Shown: positions 45,300 through 57,535 of the stretch, piece after piece | Layout: each line of letters opens with the position of its first letter | How positions within the stretch are numbered: position 1 is the stretch's first letter | From: Symsagittifera roscoffensis | Taxonomy: Eukaryota; Xenacoelomorpha; Acoela; Convolutidae | Assembly: GCF_963678635.1 (NCBI RefSeq) | Contig: NC_087071.1 | Coordinates: forward strand, 1,850,537 to 1,914,536 | Length of the DNA: 64,000 nucleotides | Direction: 5' to 3' | The notes under the pieces: model-generated | What the model saw: the letters and a program-made list of their open reading frames with translations, nothing else | The model's database searches: none | What the model was told of the DNA's origin: nothing | Made by a program: the position numbers and the translations under genes

Positions 45300-45649
45300 A
45301 CTGTTCTTCAGATTTGATTTGATTCGATTTCGAGGTTTTGACTCAAGTGAGTAATAAATTTTCACCTTAATTTATATTTCGTTAAAATGTGCTTAAAAAC
45401 AGTTCAGATAAAAAGATATTTATCCTAAAATTTATTAAAATCAATCAATTTTGGAATTCGACCTAAGATTGGACAGTCCAAACTTTGGATCTATTCCTAA
45501 GATCGTCATTCAGTTGTTCATGGTCACTAACCCCTTCTTACCCAAGAGCTTAATAACATAACACATAACATAACATGGCACACATATCACACTTTACATA
45601 CAACTTAGTCTTTTAGCCTAACACCCTCTCGCACGTCATTCAGCCTATA
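45300..45649 (-). other. Element B spacer between Gag-Pol and ORF2
   Basis: Counterpart of 18591-18974 in A, without about 50 bp that in A contain the pyrimidine run and AG. It includes a TTATG-type simple repeat near 45550-45580. No coding frame. Confidence 0.6.
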
Positions 45650-46290
45650 CTTAAGTAATATTTCTTATGTAAATATACTTGTATATTAGTATCAGAGGTT
45701 ATCACGTGTACAAGCGCGTACAATTCTCGAGGATGCAGTTTGGATACAATTACCTCTGTTTGGATCGTACACTGGACGCGAGAGCTCCTTCACGTCCATT
45801 TCCACGAGGAAGTCCCTCAGCCTCGTCAAGGACAAGACTAGGTTCTCTGGGTCCACGTGCTGCTTCTCCGTCGCCCTCGTTACCAAGAAGCATAGGTATT
45901 TTCCCGGTATCTGTGACGCCGCCGGAGGTAAGGCCGCTACGCCCCCTATCCCTGGTCTTTGCTTCCAAAGGAATTCCACGTTTTTGTATTCCCTCTTAAA
46001 ATCTGCAGCTAACGCTGTCCTAAAACTCATGTCTGCTGTGATTGCTATCGCACATGTTCTATTTGTGAGTATGAAATACTGTCTGTTAGTATTATGCTAC
46101 TTGAATATTCATTTGGTAAGTCAAAATACGACTCAACTACCCTACCTAGGTCAGGTTCCTTAGGTTTTTTGCCTGTTTCTGCTTCTAAGTCTCCTGTTTC
46201 TCTTGCTACTCTTAATTTTTTTACTATCAAGTTTTCAGTGTGGGTAATTCCTACCCCCACTCCCCGGACAAAAATATCCATCGACGTCCC
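45650..46290 (-). pseudogene. Element B Pol C-terminal macro-domain-like region, broken
   Basis: 46281-46045 (FVRGVGVGITHTENL, then the linker) and 46030-45692 (MSFRTALAADFKREY, PGIGGVAALPPAAS, YLCFLVTRATEKQHV, RLRDFLVEMDVKELS). Here the glycine loop, the strand and the following helix lie in one frame without the stop seen in A. A 13-bp insertion after YDPNRG, apparently a local duplication, shifts the last strand and helix out of frame. Fold assignment as in A. Confidence 0.6.
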
Positions 46291-46296
46291 CGTCGA

Positions 46297-47159
46297 TCAC
46301 ATACCGGGTATCAAGTCGAGGTTAGAAGCTGGAATGAGTAGTCGTCCTTCCTGGGCAGCCCAGGAAGGATCATCTCGTTCGGTCTTGATGTATTTCATGC
46401 TTTCACGATCTACGTCTTGAATCGTGACGCTGGTCTCCTCTAGATCCGAGGTCGTTTCATTCAGCCACTCTAAGACACGCAGGTTCGTCAAGTCTTGTTC
46501 ATATGACTGCTGTTGCTCGTCGTCGAATTCTACCTCGGGTTTCGACCAGTCGTCAACCCACTCATCGTTGTGATCATCGACTATGTCAATGTCTTGTGAC
46601 ACAGTTATTTCCTCTAGACCCACTACTTCCTCCACTATCTTCTTTAGATCTATCCTATCCACTACAAAGTCGTCACCGTAAGGATTGTATTTCTTTCTTG
46701 ATCTCATCCCATCCTTCTGACGAGTCTGTATGGTGAACGGAAGATCGGGTTCCTAGTTCTTGGGAACCTCTATCTGTTCGGGATCCTGCCAATCTTCCTC
46801 TGCGTAGGGTAAGGTTTCATCGTCCGCTTAGATCACCTCGTTTGGATCCAGGTCCAACGGTGTTTGTCCGTTCCGTCCTCCACGACTTCGTTTCCATCGT
46901 TCTTCTCCCTGGTGCCCTTCTCGTTGACCTCACAAGCAGGATCCATCATTAGATAATCCCCTTCTTTCATGTCTGCAGATATACACCAGTCTTCTGTCGA
47001 TGGATTGTGTGGCTTGATGTTCTCGTAGTGGGCGGCGCGGCCAGTACTCAGTCTATAAAAGCGTCCCTCCTGGTGCACCTCTGTAATCATGAAGGGTCCC
47101 TTCCACTTTTTAGGAGCTTTTTTGTCCCTTTCGGTGGTATAACGTTCTGAAATACCCAT
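46297..47159 (-). pseudogene. pol: Element B integrase C-terminal module and acidic tail
   Basis: 47159-46833 carries MITEVHQEGRFYRLS and the start of the acidic tail; 46707-46297 carries WVDDWSKPEVEFDDEQ and runs on toward the macro-like region (AAQEGRLLIPASNLDLIPGM) with no stop. A frame break near 46850 and a stop around 46755 separate them. Confidence 0.75.
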
Positions 47160-47995
47160 ACGTAGTCTCCGACCGAGTAAGCTTTTGCACCAGCTGCTTT
47201 CTTGTCAAATTTTTTCCTCTGCCTTGCCTGTGCTTGCTGAGTATTTCGTCTACACACATCTTTCAACTCCTGTTGGCGTCTGATCGCATCCCTCACGTAG
47301 ACCTGTGGAGACGTTTTCTTTCCCTCATACTCTGGGTAGAAGAAGGTTAAGGGTAAAGACTTCTCGTGTCCAGTTAGCATCATATGTGGACTGACTCCGG
47401 TGGTGGAGTGTTGCGTGCTGTTATATGCTCCCATCACCTGCGGAAGGTATCTGTCCCAATCGGTCATCTACCTGGAACAATATACTCTCAGCATCGACAC
47501 TAACATCCTATTCTGTCTTTCCACTAAGCCATTCGTCTGAGGGTGGTATGTCGTGGAGTGAGCCTGAGCAACCTGTGAGCGTCTCATAAGCTCTTTCGTA
47601 AGCTCTCCTGCGAAAGCTGTTCCATTATCCGATTGAAACGTCATCGGACAACCATGTCTCGCTATCGACATATTGATCAGGTGGTCGCCTGTCTCTTCCG
47701 CCGAGGCAGTTATGCAGGGCACGGCCTCTGCATACTTCGTAAAATGATCTATCATGACCAACGCCTGATTATAACCACTGTCTGTCATGCATATCTTCTG
47801 GTGATCTATCTGCACCACCTCATTGAATTCAGACGGCTCGATCGATTGTAAAGGAAATCGCAACTTCCTTGGATCATTGACCTGTTGGCATGACAGACAT
47901 GCTGTTACCCACTTCTCGCATGCCTTTTTCATTCCAGGACACTCAAAGCGCTTCAGGATCGTCTGATATACTTTATCGATCCCCTGATGGCCCAT
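47087..47995 (-). pseudogene. pol: Element B integrase core
   Basis: 47995-47468 holds MGHQGIDKVYQ, CLSCQQ, VVQIDHQK, FQSDNGTAF and NGLVERQN, so the zinc Cys pair and the DD35E residues are intact. A stop after CSR (TAG at 47467-47465; A has Tyr) splits it from 47464-47087 (MTDWDRYLPQVMGAYN to WVFQNVIPP). The FDKKAAGAKAYSVGD text that is broken in A is whole here. Confidence 0.85.
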
Positions 47996-49397
47996 CTAAT
48001 CATGCGACCTGAATAATAGTTCTGTCTGATAGAGTTGCGTTAACACTATCGCGTTATACTTGTATAGGACTCTGTCTTCTTCTCTTCTTTTACAAGCTAC
48101 AATCCCGTCCTTGTTCAAATATAACCTCCCTTCCTTCTGCATGAAGTACTGTCTCAGGATGCGATAACTATCCTCCTCGAGGTCCCCATTATCCGGAGAA
48201 CCATTCTCGATCCACCTTTTCAGGTTGCTTGTCATGCGATCATTCCTCTGCGCCCTTAGAAGATCCGAGAGTCTGTATCTCGCCTTTAAGTACGTCTTCA
48301 TGACCCTCATCTGACTATTCAGCTCGTTGGGCTGGTGTGTGTCTTCTTCCATCTTAACGCACCAAATCTTCGCCAACGGCTGTGTTTCTTGTTTAAACGG
48401 CTGAAGATCAGTCCTGACTACCTCTTTCTGCGGCAACAGACTTATCGAACGTTTCGATACCGCTATTGTCTCCAAATCATCCGCTGCGTTGTCAAAGACT
48501 CTTTCGCTTGGTATAAGGTAGCGATCGCTGTCAGGATCCTGGTACACCTCTCTGTCCAGATCCCTTGCCCGAGTTTCCACTAGTAGAGTGTGGATCGCTA
48601 GTTCGGACAGTTCTGATCCCGAGCTCGAGTTCCTGTCTGAATAGGTGTCCATTCCTGAGTTTCGGGAATTGTCATCTGTTGAAGAGGTTAAGCTGGAGTC
48701 TGCATATCCAGATCATGTCTGTGCCTTCTTCGCATCCATCTGAACTCCCCGGACAGAACCTTGTTCTCTAGGTCCTGTTTCTCATCAGGAATTTTTTCAT
48801 CTATCTCAGACTCCCCGGACAAAGTTTCTTGTCCCGGGTGTTGATCTTGTGCTCGCTGGCTCTTCTCATCATTCGTCTCCCCGGACAAACAATCTTGCAG
48901 CAGGTTTTGTTCTACCTTCTCAACTTTTTTATCCTGGTCCACAAAGGTGACGGTTTTCCTTCGCGTACTGCTTCCCTGTTCTTTCCGTCCGTAAGAAGTA
49001 CTGGTTAAAATCTCGTGGGGTATTGAGGATACTAGTTGCTGAACTATTGTCCTACAATCCCTCTCATTTTCTTCGTGTTGTCGCTGGACGGCATGATCTT
49101 CACCTTCTCACTGACTGTTAGCGATGCCATTGCTGCTGTCCACTCGGGGTCATCGCTGGTCACTTCTCTTTCTAACAATCCACCCAGCATCCGCATCACT
49201 TGCGGTGTGACCTGCACCGTTTTATCCAATAATGAGAGGCTGTTTATGTTCAAGCGAGAGAGTTCTTGCTGGACCAGATTCGAGCGCAGCAACAGATCCA
49301 AGGGCACCGGGTCCTCCTTGGATAGGATCTTTATCTCGGCTGCTTTCTCTACAGGTAACTCAGGATGCCCTGGAATTGGATGACCAGACTTATCCAA
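47996..49397 (-). pseudogene. pol: Element B Pol linker with three LSGE/PPT-core repeats
   Basis: Pieces 49397-49044, 48942-48688 and 48652-47996. The LSGE repeats read CLSGE, TLSGE and VLSGE, each encoded by a minus-strand TGTCCGGGGAG at about 48889, 48823 and 48756. Conserved C-terminal text RYLIPSERVFDNAADDLE and MRVMKTYLKARYRLSDLL. Stops and indels make it a pseudogene. Confidence 0.7.
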
Positions 49398-50250
49398 TCA
49401 TCTCGTTAAGGGAAGCGCTTCATACGTTTCTTTGTCCAGAAACGAGAATCCTTCCTTTATTTCTGCCTGATTGGCTTGCTTCTGCTCCAATCTTTCATAG
49501 AACTCAGTTTTCTTGCTGAGGCTATCAGCATTCTGGTGTTTATCACGCATCCTGTGTTCGATTATCATATGGTACCATCCAATCTTACTATACATCTACC
49601 AATATAACTCTGATCCATCGAGTAGGTCATCAACCAGGATAACTCTCTGTTGTCCACGCGTAACTTGAAGGGAGCGCTGCCCAAGTATGCACGGTACTTT
49701 TCCACGAAAGTGACTACTGCAAACATTTCTGCTTTTGGTGCGCCATATTTCATCTCTGTGTCACTCAAGACCTTGCTGCCGTATGCAATGGGAAGGAGAA
49801 CCGTTCTTCCATTCCATTCTTGCTCTTGATGCAATTTTCCTGAGATGGCTACTTCTGATGCGTCTGTGTCGAGAACATACATGCCCTTTTCTGTAGGCAT
49901 GCCTAGCACTGGCGCTTCGCACAGTTCCCGCTTTATGTTCTCGAAGGCAACTTGTGCTTCATCGTTCCATTCGAACTTTTTCCTTTTGTTGCGCATTAGC
50001 TTCTGCATCGGATACACCTTGTCCGCATATCCTTTTATGAACTCCCGGTAGTAATTGGCAAACCCTAGGAAGCTCAGGAGCTATGTGTCCGTTCTGGGAG
50101 CCTTCCATGTCAACACTGCTTCCACTGCTTCCGGGTCCGGCCTCACATCATGCCTGTCCACCATCCTTCCCAGGTACTTAATCGAATCCCTAAGGATTTC
50201 ACATTTCGACGGTTTGCACTTCAAGCCTGCTCTTTTCATGCATCCAAAGA
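49398..50250 (-). pseudogene. pol: Element B RT remnant and RNase H; RT core deleted
   Basis: Only the RT end (CMKRAG on, YLGRMVDRHDV-type text, LGFANYYREF) and RNase H (LDTDAS, KAEMFAVV, RVDNRELSWL, HQNADSLSK) remain. At about 50250 the sequence jumps from the equivalent of A 13500 to A 13986, removing about 485 bp with LDLGSAFWQ, MPFGLC and the YVDD motif. The loss is also out of frame. This copy cannot reverse-transcribe. Confidence 0.85.
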
Positions 50251-52206
50251 CCTTTTGTGTGGCGTCATTCGTCTTGCGCCTTCCCTATGGGGAACGGCGC
50301 TCTCTTCAACTTCGATTTCGTGTTCGACGAAATTACAGCAACCAATATCCGCCTTATGTTTTGAAAATACATCTGCGTTCCGATTTAGGAGGTCCCGCAA
50401 TTTTTCGAAATCTCCCTCACCTATTTTCCCTTTTAATTGTTCTATCTCTGGCAAAACCGGTTTGTCAGATTTTAGTTTATATGACGAGGGGCGTTACGGA
50501 AAATTCGAGCAGCTTGATAAGCCATCGTCCGTTTCGGTTTTCATTGAAAACAATTTATGAATAGATTTTAATTCCTTAATCCTCTTTAAAATTTTATCTT
50601 TATTGGCATGATAAGGACAGTCTTTCACACTATGTTTCTTCAAGTTTTGCGTCTCTTCATAGTCGGTCCTCATCGGCAAAGCGTAACCAAGCTTCTTTCC
50701 ACGCTGGATTGAAACCATGGTGTCCAGTGTGTTCAATAACACACTGACACACAGTCCATTTCGCGTTACCGAGAAGATCCGACCTAAAATCACCGAAATC
50801 TGACTATTTGGATTCGGTACTAAGCAAACCTGTTTACTATCACTTAACGAGTTCATATTTCTCATTCTAAAAATTGCCACCACAGCTTGTCCTGGCTGTA
50901 GTTTTACTTTTCTATCTAAAAAAATGGGTACCTTGTTTTCGTCTGTTATTATCCTATTAATTGGTTTCTTAAAATACTTCCGGTCCGGGTTTCTAATCCG
51001 TATCAGACCGTTATTCAAGTCAATCATCACGTCAAAATTCCTGACAAAATCTCTGCCCAAGATGAATTGGTCGGCAAGGTCCAAATTCTCTACTACCAGG
51101 AAGCTCATCCAAAGATCCCGTCCTCCCATGTGGAGGACAGTTATTGGTGTTCTTCCGGCTACGTAAATGGCTCCTCGATTGGCGGCGGCCAGTCGGAGAT
51201 TCGTTGGAATTAGATCTTCCCTCGTGAAGCCCATTCTTTCCCAAGTTTTTATCGGCATCACACTCACTACCGCTCCTGTTTCCAGAAGCCCTGTGACTCC
51301 GATTTTCGTTCCGTTGGTGTCGAGCAGATGTGCGGTCACATCTGCTTCATACCCAATGTGTACTGCATCTTGTTCCATCATGGCGTCGTGGCCTATCCTG
51401 CGGACCTTGAGTTCCTCCTCACCCAAATAGATCTGCCCCATTTGGTCATCATCTGTTGTTACATAAATCCTAGTGTAGATTCCATCCACGTTCAGCACCA
51501 CTTGATACGGCCCATAGACCTCCAGGTAGCGTCCATGAAGTTTCTTCATGCGAGGACCACCCGTTGTTAGTAGTGCTCGCACAGCTCTCGACTCGGTGCG
51601 TGGCTCCACCTGCCTCAGATAATCTGCATATGTGTCCAAATGCATCAAAGTGAACTCGAATGGTTCACTTAGATTTCTGATTACCCGATGTCCAGCCACT
51701 GAGCTTATCGACTGTATCTTGCTTCTTTGTGGCACCATGCCGAACCTCTGACCGGAGATCACATTAAGTTTCATGCTCAAACTGCTTGGTGCTTTAGTTT
51801 CTTCGAACTCCGATGCTTCGAAGGTATTCAGTTGCTCCTGTAGTTTCTCATTCTCCAGTTCGAGTTTCACGTTTTGTTCGATCTCTTTCGTCACCAATTC
51901 CTGCTGCACTCTATTTAGAGCATCCCTCGCGGCTGCCCTATAATCAATCTTGAAGTCATCGGCCGCTGTTGCTGGTTCCGGTTCACGTGTCTCTTTTGTT
52001 ACCGCTTGCATTTTCGTTGCCGCCAGCTCTTGAGGTTTATCTTTTCTGCGTGCTTCCGCTTCACTCAACAGGCGAGCCTTGCTGGCTTTTACTCTAGACA
52101 AAGCTTGGATGCTTGATGTCTGCCACTGCATCCCAGATTTGCGGACAATCTGATTTAAAATGACCTTCCAAGTTGCAAAAGAAACACCTCGGGCCGAATT
52201 TCGCAA
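50236..52206 (-). pseudogene. pol: Element B Pol: linker, retropepsin with altered active site, RT entry
   Basis: Long open stretch 52206-50494 of 570 codons. The protease motif reads LLETGAVVSVMP: the catalytic DTG of A is ETG (Glu codon 51282-51280), which should abolish or greatly reduce activity. QFILGRDF is kept. The N-terminal linker holds a segment deleted in A (KASKARLLSEAEARRKD). A further frame 50454-50236 (DVFSKHKADIGCC) reaches the RT deletion. Eleven bases relative to A are missing at the Gag junction (near 52107); restoring that length would put Gag and Pol in the same frame. Confidence 0.82.
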
Positions 52207-55183
52207 TTACTCCCCTCATGAAATCCTCATGGTCCAATTCTGACGCATCTTCGTCCTCGAGGCTAAAACCTATTGCTTTCATGCCTTGTTTGTAAGTAGA
52301 GCATGCTGACACATGATGGTCCGTTGAACTGTAATTGGCAAAAGAGCGTCTCTTGTCCATATCATCCCTCGGTTTGTACCAATTGTTCCCTTGGTTTGCT
52401 GGTCCGTTGTTAAAATTGCCATAATTGTTCTTATAGTAGCCAGATCTCGAAGGAGGTTTCAACAAAAGATATTCTTTTGACTTGAGCCTCAAGTCCTCTG
52501 GTGTTGGCGCATTGGTTGACAGTGGTGTGTAATGCGTTGCCAGCATCGTCTGAAGTTCATCATTCTTCACACCATCGATGAATTTCGAGGCTACTGCCAG
52601 GATCATCTTTCGGTTTGACTCATCCGGTTGGCTGCGTCTTCTCAGCATTTCCAAGTCATCGAGAAACTTGTTTATCGTTTCATCTTCTCGTTGCCTCCGT
52701 TTCTCGAAGCGCATCATTGCTTGGTGCCCCTGCACCCCTGGTCCAAAACGGTTTAACAAGATTTCGAAGATTTTCTCGGCTGTGTCACGCTGATATTGCT
52801 TCTTGGCCATGACACAGTTCAGGGCTGTCCCTTCCAAGTTACTGGTGAGCGCACTGCATTCCTGTCTCTCCGAAAAAACCTCTTCCTCGAAATGCAGTTT
52901 CATTACTTCTATCCAGGTATCAATACAGCCATCAGATTCGTCTTTATAGCATCTTGGTTTCTTAAAGACTCTTCTGAATTTCTCACTGCGTTCATTGGTT
53001 CTGGATAACCTTGTAAGGAATGCCTCCAAAGACCTGTTTAGGGGTTCAAAGGCTGTGGCCATTGCCGTAGCATCCCTTGAGTGTCCCGCCTGAGTGTCCT
53101 CACACCTTTTCAAAGGCTCTGTATGCGGTGCATCCCTGCAATTCGAGTCGCCGTGAGTGTCCCCCCTGGGCCCACATGACTCCTCCCTGGGCTCGCATGT
53201 CTCCTATTTCCGGAATCACTTCTCCCAGTCGCATGTGTGCCTTGCGTTGGTCGTTCATTAGATGTCTGTCTGTTCCCCGTCGAACTTGCTCTACTGTTCG
53301 GGCCCCATGTTCTATTATCCTTTGTGGCATAGCCTGATGAACTGCCCCTACCTCTAGTGGATCCATACGTCCTCCTCTTTTGGTGGTCGTTGAAGTTCAC
53401 TTTCGGCTCCCTGCTGGGACCTCCCGAGTTCGGTTCCCCTTCTTTTGGTCCACTCTTGATGCTTAATAGCCCGTCCAACTTATCCATGATAGCCTGAGTT
53501 CGCCTCTCCATCATCGCGTATATCTTTGTGTCACGAGTCCCAAGAGACTGCTCTTGCTGAATTCTTAACTCTCCATGTCGTCTCTTAAGCGTAACTCTCT
53601 CTGTTCCGCTTCTCTTGTCATTCGCGACAAGTTCTTCGCTATATGCTCGTCCGTTCCTTCTTTCAAGCGTTTTTCGCTCCTACCAATTTCTTGTCTATTG
53701 CGGTTTATTTCTTCCCGCAGACTCTCTCTTTCAATGTGAACTGCTCTTTCTAGTTCACTCATTCTTATGGACATCTGTTCATTTTGTTCTACTAAACTGT
53801 CCACTATGTTGTTCAAGGCTTCTTCCAGTGCTGCCCCGTTATCCACGAGTGGCGTCACTAGTGGCGGTGTAACCCTGTCGGTCCCAGTTAGCTTCGGGCC
53901 TTGACTCTCTGCCTAGACGTCTTTTCATTATCCACATCGGGATCCGCCAATGCGTTGCCTAGCCCTCTATTTCAACTCTCCCCAATTTGCGGCTCTGAAT
54001 TTGTCATAATCGCGAAGCCTCTCGACTGGCCCGGTGTGTTTACCTCTTTGCTTATCGTTCTCACCACGCCAAATTTGTCCATGGTTCCAGTCTCTCTTTC
54101 GACGTGTGCTTCATTCTCAGGGGTCGAACTATTGAGGCTGACTTGAGACCCAAAGTCCACTTGCTCTTCTTCGTCATCCTCCTCCTCCTGGGATTCACCT
54201 TCATTTCCTGTGCCCCCTCCCATGGTGAATGGAAAGATGTTTCCTAAGGTGTTCCTCATTCTTTCTGAGAACGATGATGACGTTGTTTGTTTCTCAGTCC
54301 CGCCTGCCATCATAGTGTTGTCTGTTGGAGATCTTCTAGTTGCCGCTATTTCAGTTGAGATGTCGGACAGTTCCGACATCTCTTCTCGATCTAATGTCCC
54401 GGTGGAAGTGGCAAAATCATGGCCTTGTTCTACCGGAGTCTATTGCGGCTCTGAATTTGTCATAATCGCGAAACCTCTCGACTGGCCCGGTGTGTTTACC
54501 TCTTTGCTTATCGTTATCGCCACACCAAATTTGTCCATGGTTCCAGTCTCTCTTTCGACGTGTACTTCATTCTCCTGGGTTGAACTATTGAGGCTGACTT
54601 GAGACCCAAAGTCCACTTGCTCTTCTTCGTCATCCTCCTCCTCCTGGGATTCACCTTCATTTCCTGTGCCCCCTCCCATGGTGAATGGAAAGATGTTTCC
54701 TAAGGTGTTCCTCATTCTTTCTGAGAACGATGATGACGTTGTTTGTTTCTCAGTCCCACCTGCCATCATAGTGTTGTCTGTTGGAGATCTTCTAGTTGCC
54801 GCTATTTCATTTGAGATGTCGGACAGTTCCGATATCTCTTCTCGATCTAATGTCCCGGTGGAAGTGGCAAAATCATGGCCTTGTTCTACCGGAGTAGATT
54901 CACTCGCCAGCCTTCTGCCTCTCCCTTCCAGTCCATGTACTTCCTGGTTGTCATTCATCGCCTGGTCTGTATTGACCTCCACTACCAACATTTCTTTTCT
55001 CTTTTCTGAGGTCTTCTGACTTCTCGTTTCAACCATTCTGCCTGAAACCGTCTCCCCTTTGTCGGTCCGGGCTCGTTTGATCCAGTCCATAAAACGATCG
55101 GTCACCGTTTTTCTTTGCTTTTTAGGTATGAATTTCCTAGAGCTATTACCTCGTTTAGCTATCCTTGACTTGACTAGACTCAT
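52094..55183 (-). pseudogene. gag: Element B Gag, with internal duplication
   Basis: ATG 55183 (MSLVKSRIAKRGNSS). Pieces: 55183-54440, 54379-53972, 53858-53565 (coiled coil EALNNIVDSLVEQNEQM), 53514-53110, and 53113-52094 (capsid-like WIEVMKLHFEEE, second knuckle CFFCNLEGHFKSDC). The first knuckle reads FANYSSTDHHVSAC: both of its leading Cys are replaced (Phe, Tyr), so one zinc site is lost. A 456-bp tandem duplication enlarges the acidic N-terminal third. Broken by stops and shifts. Confidence 0.82.
53988..54899. repeat. 456-bp tandem duplication within element B gag
   Basis: Two direct units offset by 456 bp (53988-54443 and 54444-54899), which is 152 codons. A few substitutions separate them (e.g. 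TTCTCACCACGCC against TTATCGCCACACC), so this is older than the 2432-bp duplication. A and C have a single copy as far as they extend. Confidence 0.8.
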
Positions 55184-55929
55184 TCTCAATTTGTCACTTC
55201 TTAATGCCTATACACTTAATTCGATTGCTAGTGACCTTATAATTTGACTACCAATAATAATGACACAACACAATAAATTTCACAAGATTCTATAAAATGG
55301 TGACCACGAATCCCTGTATGTAATCAGAGTACAGTTTGTATATAATTTATTCACACTAACCGATTATTGATCGTAAGATTTGAGTACTAGCACAATATGA
55401 TTTTATCAGTCAATTTAAAAGATAGTGTACTCACTACCCAATCAAGCACAGTTTATGTTGATTTAAAATAAAAACGAAAAATTTATGTAATGACAGAATA
55501 TGAATACCTCTATGAAAAAACGTATGTGTATTGTACTTTTAGTCGGTCGCAGTACAATAGTCGAACTTGCACCAAACAGACAAAACTTTCAGGGCAGTTA
55601 TTTTCTCAAGTGGGCGTATATTGCACCCACCGAGTACCGTGTTACCTATCTGCCTTCGGACTGCCCGAGCTAGACCTACTACAATCCTCAGGGCAGTCAC
55701 TTTTCACAAAAACCTATTGGGTTTCAATCCACACCAATGAATTACGCTCTTTTTAGTTTAGACTTAGTCTCGCGAATATCCGAGTTCGGACCTGTTTTGT
55801 TTTGGTCTGGTTTTTATTGAAAGGCAAGTTACCAGTGCAGTCACTGATTGATAGCCTGTCTGCTAATAACCTAATACCTCTCACTGTAGTCTTTCTTCTG
55901 TTTACCTAAGTTCTTTAATAAAATAATAC

Positions 55930-56130
55930 CTCTCCGGATTGGCAAAAATAGGACCCTTCCGGATCGGCAAAATTTAGACCCTTCCGGATTGGGACCCCTC
56001 CGAGTTAGTAAAAACAAGACCCCTCCGTATTGGGACCCCTCCGAATTAATAAATATAAGACCCCTCCGGATTCGGACCCCTCCTAATCCGAAAGAAAATT
56101 TTTGACCCCTCCGGATTGGGAGCCCTCTGA
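55930..56130 (-). repeat. CCGGAGGGGT-type motif array in the B leader
   Basis: About ten degenerate copies, visible on the plus strand as GACCC(C/T)TCCGGATTGG and GGACCCCTCC. Same location as the arrays in A and C. Confidence 0.72.
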
Positions 56131-57301
56131 TTTGTAATAGTAGCTTTTCGGAGATTTCCTTCTTTCAACCTATACCCATCCGGATACGTTATCCGATGCG
56201 ATTTTGCTTTTTCAATTAACTAGAAAGGGTACATAGTCCTTACCTAGACCCTTCCGGACTGAAGTTAAGCCTCTTATTTGACAATTCACGCTAACGGTGA
56301 AGGGTCTTATCGCTATTCCAATTTCGGCTCGATTAAGGTTTTCCTGTGCCTTTAGGCTTCCCTTTTTGTCTAGAACAGCTCAAAATTGCTTTATTCAACC
56401 GTTATCACCTTCTGGTAGGGATGTAAGGGCTTTCCAAAAAAAAATTTTTGAAACCTGAAGGGTCTACCATCATGTAAGGGCTAAAAACAATCTCAAAAAT
56501 TTTTCACGAATACTTTTTTGAAAAATTTTTGTTCCTATTAGTAAGTTCAGCTAATTTCTGATGTAATGGTACCAAGATCAACTGGATCTGTTCAGTCGTT
56601 CCGAAGTTATTAACGAGAAAATCTTTTTTCTAAATTGAAAATTTTTCTCTATTATAGGTTCTGCCCAACTTTTTTCGCAATTCCGTTCTTTTCGACCTAA
56701 AAATTATTGATCCGAGCTCAAAAGGCCTGATTCAATGCAAAAAACTTGATCTAAAACGCTTTAGTTGAAAAAGTTTGCAAAAAACTATGCTATTTGGACC
56801 CCTCCGGATTGATGATTCCACTGAATCAAACACGTTAAGTTCGATTTCTCTGTAATCCGGAAGGCTTTTGGGAAACGGGTTTTAAAACCTGTAGATTCAT
56901 TAGTGGACGTTGTACGAACAACTATTTTTACTGTCCTAACTCAAAAGTTTCAAAAAGTTTTCGATTTTATAGTGTTCCGTTTTCTCAAAAATCGCAAAAA
57001 TTCGGTTTTTGGTACCGAAATAGTTCCAACCACTTCTGAACTAAAATTAACCGGTTCTACCTATTATAGTAGTGCAATTACGCTGTAACACACTATTTTA
57101 GCGCTTTTTTCCGTTTAAAAATATCGATATCTCAAAAATCGCGATTTGTGGGGGAATCAAAATATCGCTATTTTGACCCTAAAAACCGGTCTGCTTCTTG
57201 TGTTTTTCACTGAAAAACAATATAGGAGTACTAATATGGGCTTTATAAGTAATAATATTAGTAATACTATACCCCTCCGGGTTTGTTCAATATCCGAATT
57301 A

Positions 57302-57535
57302 AGGATATTTTGACTGTTCGACCGAGAAAAAACATTTCGACTGTTCGACCAAGAGAAAACTATTCGACTGTTCGTCCGAGAAAAAACAGTTCGCCTGTTC
57401 GACCGAGAAAAAAAAATTCCAACTCCTCGATCGAGAAAAAAATTGTTTCGACTGTTCGACCGTGAAAAGAAACTTTTTGACAGTTCGACCGAGAAAAAAA
57501 TCTTGCGACTGTTCGACCGAGAAAAAAAAATTCGG
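57302..57535. repeat. B-specific minisatellite, unit about 26-31 bp
   Basis: About eight units built on CGACTGTTCGACCGAGAAAAA with variable A-run lengths. It is absent from the matching places in A (near 6960) and C (near 61585), so it arose in B. The regular 'GTTCGACCGAG' frame could look like coding repeats but has no homologue. Confidence 0.8.

Noticed and set aside
57302-57535. Repeat-spacer array resembling CRISPR
   Set aside because: Units are about 26-31 bp, imperfect, without unique spacers, and the context is a eukaryotic retrotransposon leader.
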